Assembly (NCBI GenBank): GCA_030762895.1 | Contig: CM061067.1 | Span: 103,821,888 to 103,885,887, forward strand | DNA: 64,000 nt | Source: Sophora flavescens | Lineage: Eukaryota; Streptophyta; Magnoliopsida; Fabales; Fabaceae | Direction of reading: 5' to 3' | Part shown: positions 47,801 to 57,459 of the stretch, in pieces | Numbering within the stretch: position 1 is the first letter of the stretch | How the letters are laid out: each line of letters starts with the position of its first letter | Notes under the pieces: generated by a model | Databases searched by the model: none | Told to the model about the DNA's origin: nothing | Seen by the model: only the letters and a program-made list of their open reading frames with translations | Program-made: the position numbers and the translations under genes

Positions 47801-49870
47801 TCATAAAACCAAGACAATAAACTTAAACTAAATTCAGACTAATTTGAAAATGATCCTGTTCAATGTTTAAGCCATAATCCCTTCTTCACACATAGTTTTT
47901 CCTCTTTCAAGTTTATAAGAATTATCCAGAAATATGTAAGCATAAATTCTTTATCAAAGACCATTTTCCTTATGATGATTTGGCATCATACAATAATTTA
48001 ATTGATAGACTAGACAGCTCATAAACAACCTCTCAAAGCTAACCTTTAAAAACTCACAAGTATCAGAAGCTTCCACAGCTGAATTCCTGAAAGACCATGT
48101 AACTAGTGTCATAGATCGTTAATTAGCATGCTCATAAACCATCACAAAGAATCTACACACAAGTTTTTGAATGTTCACAACAAACTTCTAGAGGCCAACA
48201 TGTTCACAAACTACATAATAAACAAAAATTAGAGTGCTATATTTGAATATTATAAAGGAATTATTTCACTAAGGCTTTGTTTGTGAGTTAGAAGGGAAAG
48301 GAAAGGAAGGAGATCAAAAGGGAAGGAAAGGGGAGGGAGGGAAGGAGAAGGAGAGGATTATCTCTCCCCTTATTTGCGAGTATGTTTTATGTGAGGGGAA
48401 GGAAATAGAGGGTTTATGAGATGCTTTTACAATTGTACCCTTATTTAAAAAAAATAACATAAGTGGGAAGAGGAGGGGTTTGGAGGGTTTTTAAAATCCT
48501 GAAAACCTTCCCCTCCAATTTTCCGAACTCACAAACAAGGGTGTCCTTCCAATTTCCCTTCCCCTTCCTTTCCCTCCAAAAAACAACTCACAAACACACT
48601 CTAAAAGAATCTTAACTCCCCTGTTATATAGCCTTTAAACCCCTTTATAATTTATATAGTATAGAAACAGTAATTAAAAACAAATACTAACACTTATAAT
48701 GGATCTAATCCCAGCCGTCGAATGCCACTTGAATAAATAAAACTAAGAAAAACTAAAAGAGTACACCCCTATTTCAGTCCTCAGAGAATTTTGACATCAA
48801 CTTAGTCCCTCAACCATGGAAAATGTCATCCAAATTATGACCACATAGCGGCGTAACATAGGGACTAAATTGATATAATTTTCTATGATTAAGGGACTAA
48901 ATTGATGTCAATTTTTTGGGAGGACTATATCGCCACACTCCATTATTAAGAGACTAAATTAGTTCCAAAATTCTTTGGTGAACAAAAGTGATAACACTTT
49001 TATCTTTGAAGGACTAAAATGGGGGTTTCACTCTAACAAAGCTGCTTATCAAAAAAAAAAAAACTCTAACAAAGCAACAGGACCCATGCTAAGTAGAGTG
49101 AGCAGTAAAATAGCATAGCCATAAGCCACTATTCATCTACAAGTAACATAGCCAAACAGAAGCCAAACTTTTAAATATAATTGTCCTACACCATTTATAC
49201 TTCTTGAGACCGAATGGTACAAATCATCCAATTGAATCACTACTACTATCCTTGCAAATAAGAAAAGATCAAACTAAGAGTAATGGCGACACATTCTTTA
49301 TTATTGAATGGATTTCATGTGAAACCGGTAAAATAGAAAATGGACTCTTGTGACTTGGTGGATCCCACATGAAATCTATCCAATAATAATATTAAAAAAA
49401 AAGTGTTTTTGAGTTCTCTTTCTACTGTGGATTCCTTAGACACTTGAATTCTGGTTTATTCCTTGTTGATGATAGTGTCGCTAGCATTTCTCTTAAAACC
49501 ACAATAATATCATTTCGGTGACCAGATTCAAAGAGACATAACATAACTTGTCAATTACCATTTAGATTCAAGCTTGTCGTAAGCCTCCTTCACTTTCTCA
49601 ACCGAACTATGCCTCTCAATTTGCAGCACTGCAATAACCAAAAGAAAGCGAAGAAAAAGAAATTCAATTTCAAAGTTAAAACAAAACAAAGAATATAGAA
49701 AACAAAGGGAAATAGGAGTGACCGTCGTAATGGGAAGTAGGGAAGGCATTGGGAATGATAAATAGCTGATATAACATGGCTGCGGCAAAGAGAAGGATAG
49801 GGAGCGCGTAGGCTCTTATGATTGAAAGCATTGAGGCTGAAGGAGATGGAGAAGGTGGAACCCTAGGCAT
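22390..49870 (-). CDS. Membrane J-like/thioredoxin-like protein, 20 exons, 700 residues
   Basis: Exons by position, in reading order: 49870-49723, 49628-49559, 48086-48044, 46939-46862, 46735-46651, 46538-46456, 44325-44268, 43760-43650, 39971-39914, 39724-39628, 37860-37825, 31051-30915, 30739-30669, 30584-30531, 29687-29545, 25959-25819, 24272-24036, 23872-23813, 23588-23337, 22530-22390. All introns are GT/AG and the total is 2103 bases in one open frame ending TAG. That coherence, despite many insertions, is strong evidence for a functional gene. The start is the first ATG (MPRVPPSPS); an upstream TTG is not used. It has J-like and thioredoxin-like regions and two membrane segments, an architecture like DNAJC16/ERdj-type proteins, so a role in ER protein folding is inferred. 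I do not know its symbol. Confidence 0.88.
23161..23195. repeat. Perfect 13-bp hairpin in intron 19
   Basis: ATGGGGATATTTT and AAAATATCCCCAT flank a 9-base loop. No MITE termini were found around it. Confidence 0.85.
26034..29164 (+). mobile_element. Full-span RTE-type LINE with 18-bp TSD (in intron 15)
   Basis: Flanks TAGAAATATCTACCTCTA at 26016-26033 and 29165-29182 are identical. The element starts ATCCTGCC, has the GGTCCCAAGCCCGGATAAA leader of plant RTE LINEs, and ends CCACCTAGTGGGATAAGGC, TTGGTTGTTG(TTG)n. An endonuclease (RFGTWNIGTLTGKS, CLQETKWVGE), RT (AFIDLEKAYDRVP, HDDIVLVGES) and a C-terminal RWFGHVWRR / ARGRGRPRKT region are present but split among frames by many small indels. 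It lies antisense to the host gene. Confidence 0.95.
26277..29131 (+). pseudogene. RTE LINE ORF (endonuclease-reverse transcriptase), frameshifted
   Basis: Open pieces at 26277-26516, 26583-26798, 26989-27204, 27497-27691, 27727-28050, 28020-28223, 28303-28782 and 28733-29131 together follow the order of one RTE ORF. Compared with 31147-33713 the breaks are mostly loss of one base from short runs, e.g. CCTAGGGAGG here versus CCTAGGGGAGG there near 26790. None can be functional as it stands. Confidence 0.9.
31147..33713 (-). mobile_element. 5'-truncated RTE-type LINE in intron 11
   Basis: The same family as 26034-29164 on the opposite strand, starting at GCTTACGCACC inside the endonuclease and ending TTGGTTGTTGTTGTTC. 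Open pieces (33721-33047, 33037-32801, 32813-32253, 32164-31949, 31877-31602, 31662-31207) have fewer breaks than the first copy. RT shows RMDNGMAVGPDNIPVEVWKS and NYRGIKLMSHTMKLWERV. It abuts a copia LTR at its 5' end; no TSD was found. Confidence 0.9.
34054..35687 (-). pseudogene. Copia RT-RNase H, broken
   Basis: The RT piece is open for 197 codons (35687-35094). RNase H is split: its first part is stopped at several Trp/Gln codons near 34740-34900, then about 330 bp of unrelated AT-rich DNA (34325-34655, with a duplicated GAATGAAGACTCTACTTGAA) separates it from the C-terminal 84 codons. Confidence 0.8.
36339..36371. repeat. (TA)n(GA)n microsatellite
   Basis: Alternating TA for about 16 bases runs directly into GA repeats. 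Confidence 0.9.
37050..37756 (+). mobile_element. 3' end of a second copia element with LTR (37277-37756)
   Basis: CAAGTGGGAGAT (polypurine tract) precedes TGTTGGATCCTTAATCC. The LTR ends GATTGTTCTAACA at 37756, 480 bp. Upstream 37050-37276 is non-coding internal DNA. It ends 68 bp before the exon 11 border. Confidence 0.7.
37990..38790 (+). pseudogene. Copia protease/pre-integrase fragment in intron 10
   Basis: CYPDSGATHHVTPDAANL (the DSGA protease site), then FHPNYCIVKSQASSDFLLRG, GYDGLYKFD and NRLGHPHHDALRVALHTCNI (pre-integrase His pair), then FNSCTLCCLDKAHLIGS. Frames change at least twice. It is the region missing from the minus-strand copia at 33715-36950 but lies on the other strand. 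Confidence 0.75.
38818..39151. mobile_element. Tourist-like MITE, TSD TAA
   Basis: The ends GAGTGCATTTGTTAT and AACAAACGGGCTC are inverted; TAA flanks both sides (38815-38817, 39152-39154). A 3-bp TWA target fits PIF/Harbinger. AT-rich palindromic body. Confidence 0.7.
39267..39566. mobile_element. Palindromic MITE with TGGAGTGG repeats
   Basis: GGGTTTGGGAGG and CTCCCAAACATAGCC are inverted ends; GGAGTGGAATGGT and ACCATTCCACTCC pair inside. The right flank TTA suggests a Tourist-type target; the left terminus is degraded. Both strands have open frames, a consequence of the palindrome. Confidence 0.65.
40691..40792 (-). mobile_element. 5'-truncated SINE with 16-bp TSD (intron 8)
   Basis: AAAAGGTAGCCACTCT occurs at 40675-40690 and 40793-40808. 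The 102-bp insert on the minus strand has CAGGGTTCAAACCTTG, a tRNA-type B-box, and an A-rich 3' part. The A-box portion is missing. Confidence 0.75.
41063..41296. mobile_element. Tourist-like MITE, 234 bp, TSD TAA
   Basis: GGGTCTGTTTGTTTTG and CAAAGCAAACAGGCCC are terminal inverted repeats; TAA flanks both sides. The interior repeats itself in reverse (AAAACTGCCACCTTGTTTT and its complement near 41220), as in a near-perfect palindrome. Confidence 0.85.
41328..41852. mobile_element. Repeat with AATAGCGG / CCGCTATAGCGG motifs
   Basis: GC-rich ends (TAGACTCTCG...CGCGCGG and CCGCTATCCGGGATTGATAA) flank an AT-rich middle. TAGCGGCCGCTA, CCGCTATAGCGG and similar palindromes are repeated at both ends. 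The class is not certain; no clear TSD was found. Confidence 0.5.
41866..43220 (+). mobile_element. Internally deleted mini-copia, 1355 bp, two 321-bp LTRs, TSD TGTAT
   Basis: LTRs 41866-42186 and 42900-43220 have equal length and near-identical sequence. TGTAT lies on both sides (41861-41865, 43221-43225). The primer-binding site TGGTATCAGAGC (42187-42198, complementary to initiator Met tRNA) follows the 5' LTR, and GAGGGGGAG precedes the 3' LTR. Three GTTGGAATCAAYYATCCACC units open each LTR. The LTRs end in ATT rather than CA. Between them only a start codon and RNase H remain. Confidence 0.9.
42222..42892 (+). pseudogene. RNase H remnant of the mini-copia
   Basis: METKKRRLEGK is fused to LIYLAHTRSDLAYAVSVVS, the region just after RT, so gag to RT is gone. 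TAG occurs after RVRHFKL (42352). It continues with AYTDADYAG, SSAEAEFRAMA and a one-base frame change near 42610, then LFCDNKSAISIVHNPVQH and DVLTKGLP, ending at the TGA at 42890. Confidence 0.85.
44985..45700 (+). pseudogene. Old RTE LINE 3' fragment (intron 6)
   Basis: RYLRTMIQSDGVIEGYVNHR matches the KYLGSIIQNDGEIEGDVNHR region of the LINEs above; MRMLHWRS, LRWLGPMRRR and ARGRGRQKTQ follow with frames broken. It is much more diverged than the other two copies. The GGTTGTTGGTCGG tail marks its 3' end. Confidence 0.75.
46197..46275 (-). mobile_element. RTE 3'-end fragment
   Basis: CAACAAAGCCTTTTCCCACT then AGGTAGGGTCAGCTACATGG is the reverse complement of the RTE terminus, diverged. Confidence 0.75.
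46368..46437 (+). mobile_element. RTE 3'-end fragment, 18 bp from the exon 6 donor
   Basis: ATGACGCCGTATGATCCATG, GACCCCACCTAGTGGGATAAG and GGTTG(TTG)n are nearly identical to the end of the LINE at 26034-29164. Its far border lies 19 bp from the exon 6/intron 6 junction. Confidence 0.85.
48273..48601. mobile_element. Tourist-like MITE in intron 2, TSD TAA
   Basis: GGCTTTGTTTGTGAGTT and AACTCACAAACACACTC are inverted ends with TAA on both sides. The body is purine-rich on one half (GGAAAGGAAGG) and pyrimidine-rich on the other. Confidence 0.8.
48758..49034. mobile_element. MULE-like MITE with AGTCC / GGACT repeats
   Basis: AGAGTACACCCCTATTTCAG and the reverse of TTTTAGTCC...GGGTTTCACTCT are inverted ends. 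AGGGACTAAATTGATG motifs repeat inside, as in the element at 15061. TSD not found. Confidence 0.6.
49043..49062 (+). mobile_element. 20-bp poly(A) retroposition scar with 13-bp TSD
   Basis: ACTCTAACAAAGC is present at 49030-49042 and 49063-49075. Between them are only TGCTTATC and twelve A residues. This is what an extremely 5'-truncated LINE/SINE insertion, or a template-jump, leaves. Confidence 0.75.
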
Positions 49871-50917
49871 GGTGGGATGGTAATTGGAATCAGAAGCAGA
49901 AGCAGAGTGATTGCACAATGCTTGGGGATTGTGTTTGTGTGGAATTTGTAAACTGCGTGGACGAATCCGCTACGTTAATGGCTGTATCTTCGGAGTAATC
50001 ATGGTAGTCAGTTTATGTGTCTTACTTGCGATGTCGTGGCAAATATTTCGGAATGTATTGGCAACTCTTTTACTCGGATACAAGGCACAATAGGCAACTC
50101 TGTAAAAGCAAGGATCATTTCAGATCAAGCTAGTAAGATAAAACAATCAGTTTGTTACTTTGTTTAGATTTTAATAAATTTAATTTTGAAAAGAATTGAT
50201 ATTAAAAGAAGTTATTTTAAAAAAAATTGATTTATGTTTGATAACGAGAAAAGTAAATTTAAATTAATTGATTTTGTTGGGATGATAAAGTAAAATATAT
50301 AAATATAATAAAATTGTGGGTTTTACACCTAGAATAGGTCTACATCACGGGCTCCTTCTAGCGTGAGTGAGTAATGTCTCTCACCATGAGAGAACATTCT
50401 TTACCGTTGATTCAATCTAAGCCCCATGATCTTACTTTACACCCTCTGCACAAGATTATGCCTCCCTAATTCTGTTTCCTTCGCCACAGCAACATGATCA
50501 CCCACTGCCACCCCCTCCCCCTCCTGCCACCCCTCGATCCACCTCACCTCCCTCGCACGGTGAGGCGGTTAATGGCAGAGAACTTTTTCCCCACGACGAG
50601 GCTGGTTCTCCTAGAATCGTAGCGACGGCGACGGAGGAGGCAATCTTCTTGCCCGATAACACTTTTTTGATGCCGAAAAGTCCAAACTTGAACTCAAATA
50701 TTCTCTTGCCATGGGAGAATAGGATGAAGAGAAAGATGGGGACTGAGATGATGAAATTGGGTTTTGAGGAGGCAATGATTTAATGCTTGTTGGTGAAAGG
50801 GAACAAGACATGGAATTGGAATTAGATGGGTTCTAGAACTGAAATTTATGAGACTGAAACATTTGGGAACGAGACCCTCTTGGAGAAAAGAATCGTTCCT
50901 CCTCCTCTTCTTTTTCG
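49871..50917. promoter_or_regulatory. Upstream region of the host gene
   Basis: The likely 5' UTR/promoter reads leftward from about 50300. No TATA box could be assigned. A Ser/Pro-rich frame on the minus strand at 50611-50811 (SLSPTSIKSLPPQNPISSSQ, MAREYLSSSLDFSASKKC) is of uncertain reality and may be part of a neighbouring gene cut by the solo LTR. Confidence 0.35.
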
Positions 50918-52252
50918 TGTTGAGATCTCATAAGTCTAAGACACATTCCATGTGTAGATTCTCTAAGTTTTGATGATTCCAAATAGATTAAGTATGATAT
51001 ACTTGATGACGTGACAAGAAGCATCTGTCTAAAGAAGACCCAGTGAATCACTCGTCTAGAAAATGACTTCCTCACTCGTCTGAGTTATGGGCTCATTTTC
51101 ACCCATCTAGTTTTGGACTGCTCTGCATCCATCTAAATTTTCAATGCTGCTACATTTGATAAATTGTTAGAATGTCAGAAATGAAGTCAAAGTCAACCTT
51201 ATTCAAATTAGATGCCTTCCTTAAGGATTTCGAAGACCTCTGGACAATAGCACCAAGGATAAAGAATAAAGAAATTTTGTTTCAAGGATTTAAGGAATAA
51301 ACACGCAATCTCTGTACCACAGCAGTAACTTTTTAGCTGTTTTAGTACAAATTAAAAGTGCTATCCGAAAAGTGAACTGAGTGTTGCACTGAAAGAGGAA
51401 AGCTCTCTGCTGCAAGTACAAGAAGCCTACTGCTGCAAACTCTGATACAATAGTTGCTCAGAACAAAGTGTACTCTTGGACAACCTTATCAAAGCTCAAT
51501 GTTCCTAAGCATTTAATGTTTACACAAAACGACTCTAAAGCTGTGCCTAACAGATTAAATTGATTGAAGTCTTTATATAGACCAAACCATGAAGATGAAG
51601 ACAAGAAGTTGAATATCATTAAGAACACTACGCTAGAAGCATTTATTCACTTCATTAACTTCTTCATTTAGTCATCGAATACTTCTTCAATCATTTGATA
51701 TTAAATCGCAGTCTTTCACACTTCATATTTATTTCACTCTCTGAGTGTGATCTGAAAGATTTGCAAGTTGTATTAATTATACAAAATCTTTATCCCTTAC
51801 TGTGATTGAGCCTGAATAGGCTAGGTGAGCAAAGAATACTTGTTTAAGTGTGAGCCTGAAGAGGCTAGGTGTGAAAAGAATACTTTTACTGTAATCTAAT
51901 CAGTTATAGTGGAAACTTGGTGCTGCCAAGAAACTGGACGTAGCCTTGTGGATTTTATTGTGAACCAATATAAAACTCTTGAGTGATATTCCTCTCCCCT
52001 TATCTCTTTATTTGCTTAAGTATTATTTGTTTAAGCTTTTTAATTGGGGAGTTATTATTGTGAATATCAATATCTGTTTTTACCCTTCTCTGTATACTTG
52101 TGTGTTCTATCTTAAATTTAGACGTGTCACTCGTCTAAAATTATGTTCTCTTATTTTTGCTTGCTGTGCCTGCGAAAATATTTTTCAAAGTTTCCTAAAA
52201 AGTTGGTAAACACAATTCAACCCCCCTTCTTGTGTTAACTTTGGTTATTTCA
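50918..52252 (+). mobile_element. Solo LTR of the Sirevirus-like family
   Basis: It begins TGTTGAGATCTCATAAG and ends CCCCCCTTCTTGTGTTAACT...TTATTTCA, related to 4040-5443. The flanks TTTCG (50913-50917) and CTTCG (52253-52257) differ at one place, a likely decayed 5-bp TSD. No internal region follows, so it came from LTR-LTR recombination. Confidence 0.75.
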
Positions 52253-54408
52253 CTTCGTTATTATCATTATCATCTTTGAATCTAACGATTGCAATGTTGT
52301 TGCCGATTAGTTCCAGGTCCCGATTTTCAGTTGTTGTTGCTGTCGGAGGTTGCAGTGTTAGGTGTAACACCCTTCTCCAGTGCTACATCGTACATGACAT
52401 TTTAAGACCGAAGAGTAGGTTAATTAAAATTGTCTATAAAAGAATAGGGTAATTTTTTTTCCCGCAAGTCGCAAATATAAATACTTTGATTCAAGTGAAT
52501 AGACAATAAAATATTCCATTACCCTTTTTAGGGTTATAAGTTCGAAAATCATTTACATAAGACCCAACCCGACTCATAAACAAAATCATTGAAATACATA
52601 GATCCAGTATAAAGATATGGAGATGCAGCTCCTAAAATATAAGATACTTGGAGTCGCAGCTCCATAAACAGTAACATTAATTCCCAGACATACCCAGCTG
52701 GCCAAACTAAAAAAGAAAAGACAGTCATTTCTCTTACATCGTGGAAAGGATAAACCCAACTGACGAGATATAGTGGAAACTCTATTTGAGTCCACTACCG
52801 ACATCGTCGCAAAAGACACTACTAGAGTCACTACAAAAGTAACTCTTAGACTAAGTCACTTCCTCTTTCAAGAGGAAAAACATGGTCTACGACATCCACT
52901 AGAAACTCCAACATATCGTCCACATGCTCGAACCTCAATCTCTACTATACGTCAGTCAAGGGACATCTTGACGTCTCAATCTTCTTGACAAAATACAGAA
53001 GGCACATAGCCAGCCGACATAGGGAATATCAAAATAAGGAGGTGAGGTTTCCATTTATCTTACACATAAGGCAGACATGCAGTGGTACGACTCACAGGTA
53101 TATAATACAACAGTCATATCTTCTTTTTATCTCCCATTTTAATTCTGCAACTCAAAACTCCAAGAATATGATATACCAAATCGACGGTAAGCTTATCAAG
53201 CGTACTGGACACGGTTTGTCCATCAGAGGACGGGTATAGAGAGAAACTGATTGAAACCGTATAGTCTCATTCCTACACAGCCTCAAGGAATATCCGATTC
53301 TAACATCGGAGCTAATTTGATATTTTGGAAAGAAATGGTCAGTATAGGTTTAACATCCCCCCACCTTAGGCACCATGTGTGGCTAGCTGACTAGGCACAC
53401 AAGGCTTAAATCATAACGTACGTACATTCATAATCACATGTGATCTCAAACTCTCTGTAACAGATTAGGCTCTTTATGAAACCTCTACAACCGGAATTCG
53501 GCTTCCTGGGCACAACAGCCCCACCGAACATAGTATCAACTATGTATCTGGGCAAAATTGTCGGAATACGTCCAATTGGTCAATCCATCGAATAACCTCG
53601 TGACTCCACCAAAATCCACTCGATGTCAATCTCTGACGGACGATATTCTCGGGTACAAATCATCGGCCTTTCACTGATCCACAGTTCTCAAACAGACTTG
53701 TCATGTTTGTGTAAAGATGTTTTAAGACACTTGCATACAAGTCCTAACAAATTATGAAATTGGATCGACAGTCCAATCATTTATTTCTTTACACTTTTCT
53801 AATGGAGCCTTTCTCTTGGCTTCTAAGAAATCAAATAACTCTTAGTCCATTAAATCTTATGGAGATATGGATAATGAATTATCCACACTTTACAACAAAT
53901 GGTCTTGCTTCACCATAAGTCATAAATCATTAAGTTCATGTTTTCACTAAGTCATTCATGACTTAAGTTTTGCTCTTTATCGTAAAGTACATTCATGTTT
54001 TCCAAACCATTTTGAAATCAAATACCATCAAAGTACATAAGTACTAAATTCTTCAAAACAGTTTCTTGAAAAACGTTGAAACTTTTAAAATACCGTTTTA
54101 CCGCTTTTAACTGTATTTCAACTTAAAATTCCATATTTTCATAAATATAATCATTTTTCTCAAATTCTTCACTTTCCTAAGTTACCATACTTGTGTTAAA
54201 GTATTCAAATACCAATTTCAAACTTTACATCATGGTTTTCTCAAAAATCTTTAAAAACGTTTGACGACGGTTTCGCCGCGTTTTAATGAATTTAGGTCCA
54301 AAAGCCATACTTTTGAAAATATGGTTCTTCACCTCAAATCTATTACTCACCTAGATTATAATACTCATATTAAGATGTTGAAATACTGATTTTACAGTTT
54401 CCTTTCCA
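52253..54408. other. Unassigned repeat-like DNA; TGTAACACCC at 52371
   Basis: GTGTAACACCCTTCTCC suggests the start of a gypsy-type LTR, but its partner and end were not found. CATCCCCCCACC near 53355 could be a reversed polypurine tract. Short frames at 52586-53239 look like chance. The host sequence of the chromovirus insertion (from about 53700) is AT-rich and resumes after 63667. Confidence 0.35.
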
Positions 54409-57190
54409 TGTAAAACTCTAAATTCCACCATACGTTAATAAATGTTAATGTGTTAGACTTAGCTTATATATGCTTGTTCTCGATGTCTAAGTTGATGTTG
54501 GGAAGGCTTAGTCTTAGGAAGGTTCAATTGTCTTAGAGTCCTAGTAACCTGTTTTACCATTTTGGCCATATCTTGAGTTCTGGATATTCGATCGAGATGA
54601 TCATGGTGGCGTTGGTAAGATAAGAGAATTATCTACAAATCTTATTTCATGTGTTTTGGCCAAATTCGACTCTTTTGGCCTCGCCCAGTGAGCCTTTGTT
54701 CGCCTCGCGAAAAAACAAAATTCAGCTTTGCACTTTCGTGTTCGCCTCGCGAATCCAACTGACAGAAACTGGTTCTCTGGCTCGTCCCGCGAATGAGAGT
54801 TCGCCCCGCGAATACGTGCAGAACCAGAAATGCGATTTAGGTTCTTTTTAACCCAAAACGCATTCTAACCCGTTTTTAACCCCTAAAACATGATCTAAAC
54901 CCTAGTCTATCACGTCCCAACACTCAGAGCTGCCTCCCTTCTCTTTTTCTCTCAATTTTCATCAACTGTCTCTAGAAAACTCTTTCTAGGGAACCCGTTC
55001 TTGCATCGTTCTTCATCATTCGTTGATAGGAGAACATCGCTGCGAAGACGTGATCATCGTATTCACTGTTTAAACCTTCAAACAAGGTAAGATATGTACA
55101 CCTCATCCCTTTCGTTCTTTCCCTTTTGATTTCTTGGCCTAAGAGTCTAATTAAGGTGTTTCCTTGTTGTTCTTGAGGTCGTAGATAAGTGCTTGTGAGA
55201 CGAGACCCTAAAGGACCCTCTTTCTTCTTTTGAAACGTGAACCTCCAGGTATGGGAGAAGAATAGTGTATACACTAGTCTAGGGAGTAGCGTAAGATGAG
55301 GGGTTCCCATAGCCCCGTTTATTGTTGTTATAATGTATCGATGCCATGATCTCGCCTGGTTTGTATGATTGAATTGTTTATATGTTTAATTGAATTATTT
55401 GGTATGCCTATTTGTTATAATTGTTGAGTTGTTCATGATGTGGTATGCCAATTAAATTGTCTTATGCCATGAGTTTTGATTTAATTGGTATGAATACCCA
55501 TAATTATGAATGTTGTTGTTATGACATGGATCATGTTGATCACATTGATTTGGATATGTTGTTGATGATGATGTTGCCGTTATGTTGAATATGTTAATAA
55601 GACCCTAATCGGATTTAATTAGGACTCTTAGTTAACAAAGAAATTAAGGGATTAATTCCCCAAAGCTTCATAAGACATGAACTGAGTTAGTGAGTGGTGA
55701 GGTTTCATGCCGAATGTTTTAGTTAAGACCCTAGGATCTGATTTGAGAGAATTAGGGAGCCTAAACTCCAAGAACACGTTGAATTCTGCGCCGAGAATAG
55801 TATGACCTGTCCGGGAGCACGGCCGTCTTTGAACAGGGAGCACGAACGTGTTCCCAGTTAAATTCTGGAAAACAGGCGGCGCATTGAGCGCGGCCGTGCA
55901 GGACAGTGAGCACGACCGTGCTCCATTTAAGTGGCAGCACAACCGTGCTGGGGGTTTAATACGCCCGTCCTTCCACCTATTGGTCAGAACTTAAGATTAA
56001 TGAATTAAAGGGGTGCTTACCCCAATTATCCCCGATAATGTAATAATACACTAATCAAATGATAACAAGTTAGATAACTTAATTAAAGAATAATTAAGAT
56101 AACAAAGAGTAATAAGTCGTTGTTAAGCGGCACCCGGTGAGTTACCGCACGTTTTTACGCTTTAATGCTTTTTTGGTCAAAGTGGCCTCGATGCTTTTTG
56201 GTCGAGGTGTTGTTACGTTGGACCTTGGTGCTTTTTGGGCCAAGGGACCTTGACCCCACGATTTGGGTCTAAGGTGTAGATGTTCATGTTGGTGATAAGT
56301 ATTGGGTGCTTATTGGCCCAAGCAAAGGAGGTGGTTGCCTTATGTGTTGTTGTGCTTACGCATTCATACGTTGAAGTTGATTAGTGGGGATGTTCAACAT
56401 AGGGGGGTCGTCCAAGTTATGATGATCTCGGCCCAAGTCTCGGGTGGTTCACCCAAGATTTGGTGGGCCGTGCACCCCGAGGTGGCGTATCCGATTATGA
56501 TACGTCGGCTATCCAAGGGGTTCCTCAATGGTTTGGGGAACTAGGTGTTAGTGCTTTTTGGCCAATACGGATATGTAACTCCAAAGTTGACTTCCCGAGT
56601 TAGTTGGATCCACATGCATTGATGGAGTAGTGGAGTAGGGTTGCGTTGCCTTTGCATAGCATATGTTGGATGATTAACATGTTTGCTATGATATTATATG
56701 ATGATGTATATATATTGTATATTGTGAAATTTCTATGCCATGCTATGATGTACGTTCATCTTATCCCCTATTCCCATGCCGTTGTGTTTACATAATTTCT
56801 CACTCCCTGTTTTCCGTTTTCGTTGTTGCGTGTATTTCCTTATGCAGAGGACAGTGAGCAGCCAGGGAAGGAGTGACTCTGAGGAGCCGCGACTCTAGTT
56901 AGGATTCTTAGTTATAGTTGTTAGTTTTGTTAGTTAATTCAGTTTGTTTCAGTGATGTATCCGGGTTTTTGTTATATCAGCTCTATATGTGACATTGGGG
57001 TTGTGTTTTTCTTTATCTGTCTTGTTTATGTTTTATTGTTTTAAAACTATGTTATTTTCAGCGTTGTTTTTGTTGACATGTGAAACCTTTTTTATCCAAG
57101 TTTTTATTTTAATCAAATAAATGCATGTTTTATAATTACCTCTTTTAAGTAAATGTTTTATATTAACATGCGGGGAAGAAGGGTGTCACA
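54409..57190 (+). repeat. 5' LTR of the chromovirus
   Basis: Runs from TGTAAAACTCTAAATTCC to GGGTGTCACA. The first ten bases have changed from the TGTAACACCC of the 3' LTR. It contains two clusters of GC-rich palindromes, at 54670-54815 (TTCGCCTCGCGAA type) and 55815-55965 (GAGCACGRCCGTGCTC type). Confidence 0.92.
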
Positions 57191-57194
57191 TTTA

Positions 57195-57206
57195 GTGGTA
57201 TCAGAG
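57195..57206 (+). promoter_or_regulatory. Primer-binding site
   Basis: TGGTATCAGAGC is complementary to the 3' end of plant initiator methionine tRNA; it sits four bases after the 5' LTR. Confidence 0.9.
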
Positions 57207-57459
57207 CAGTTCGGCCCTGTCTGGACGTGGTATGAGTTTGTTGTGTGCTCTTGTTTGAATTGTCTATATTTATATTGACAATGTTACGTGGTACTAAGTA
57301 CCTATAGCTTCGTTTTGGTTTGACTTACTGCATTTGGTGGTTTGTCTTGAACGATGCAAGAAGCCTTGTGAGTGCTTCTTGTGTTTAGGAAGGCTGTTCT
57401 ATTATCTTTTGATAATACGAACTATGCAGACTGATCTTGTGCGCTTACCTTTTAAAAAC

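Larger units (their letters stand above)
46862..49870 (-). other. Exons 1-4: signal anchor and J-like domain
   Basis: Residues 14-40 (SIIRAYALPILLFAAAMLYQ) form a hydrophobic segment after a Pro/Ser-rich start. Residues 48-113 read YDVLQIERHSSVEKVKEAYD, then LKIRYAYELLTNPLWKRDYD and IFGID. That is J-domain helix I/II, helix III and the closing RxxYD-FG. The His-Pro-Asp between helices II and III is absent; the place holds SKWNSAVEASDT. Exon phases are 1, 2, 0, 0. Confidence 0.85.

Noticed and set aside
49916..49918. An earlier in-frame start for the host protein
   Set aside because: The codon is TTG; the first ATG in frame is at 49870.
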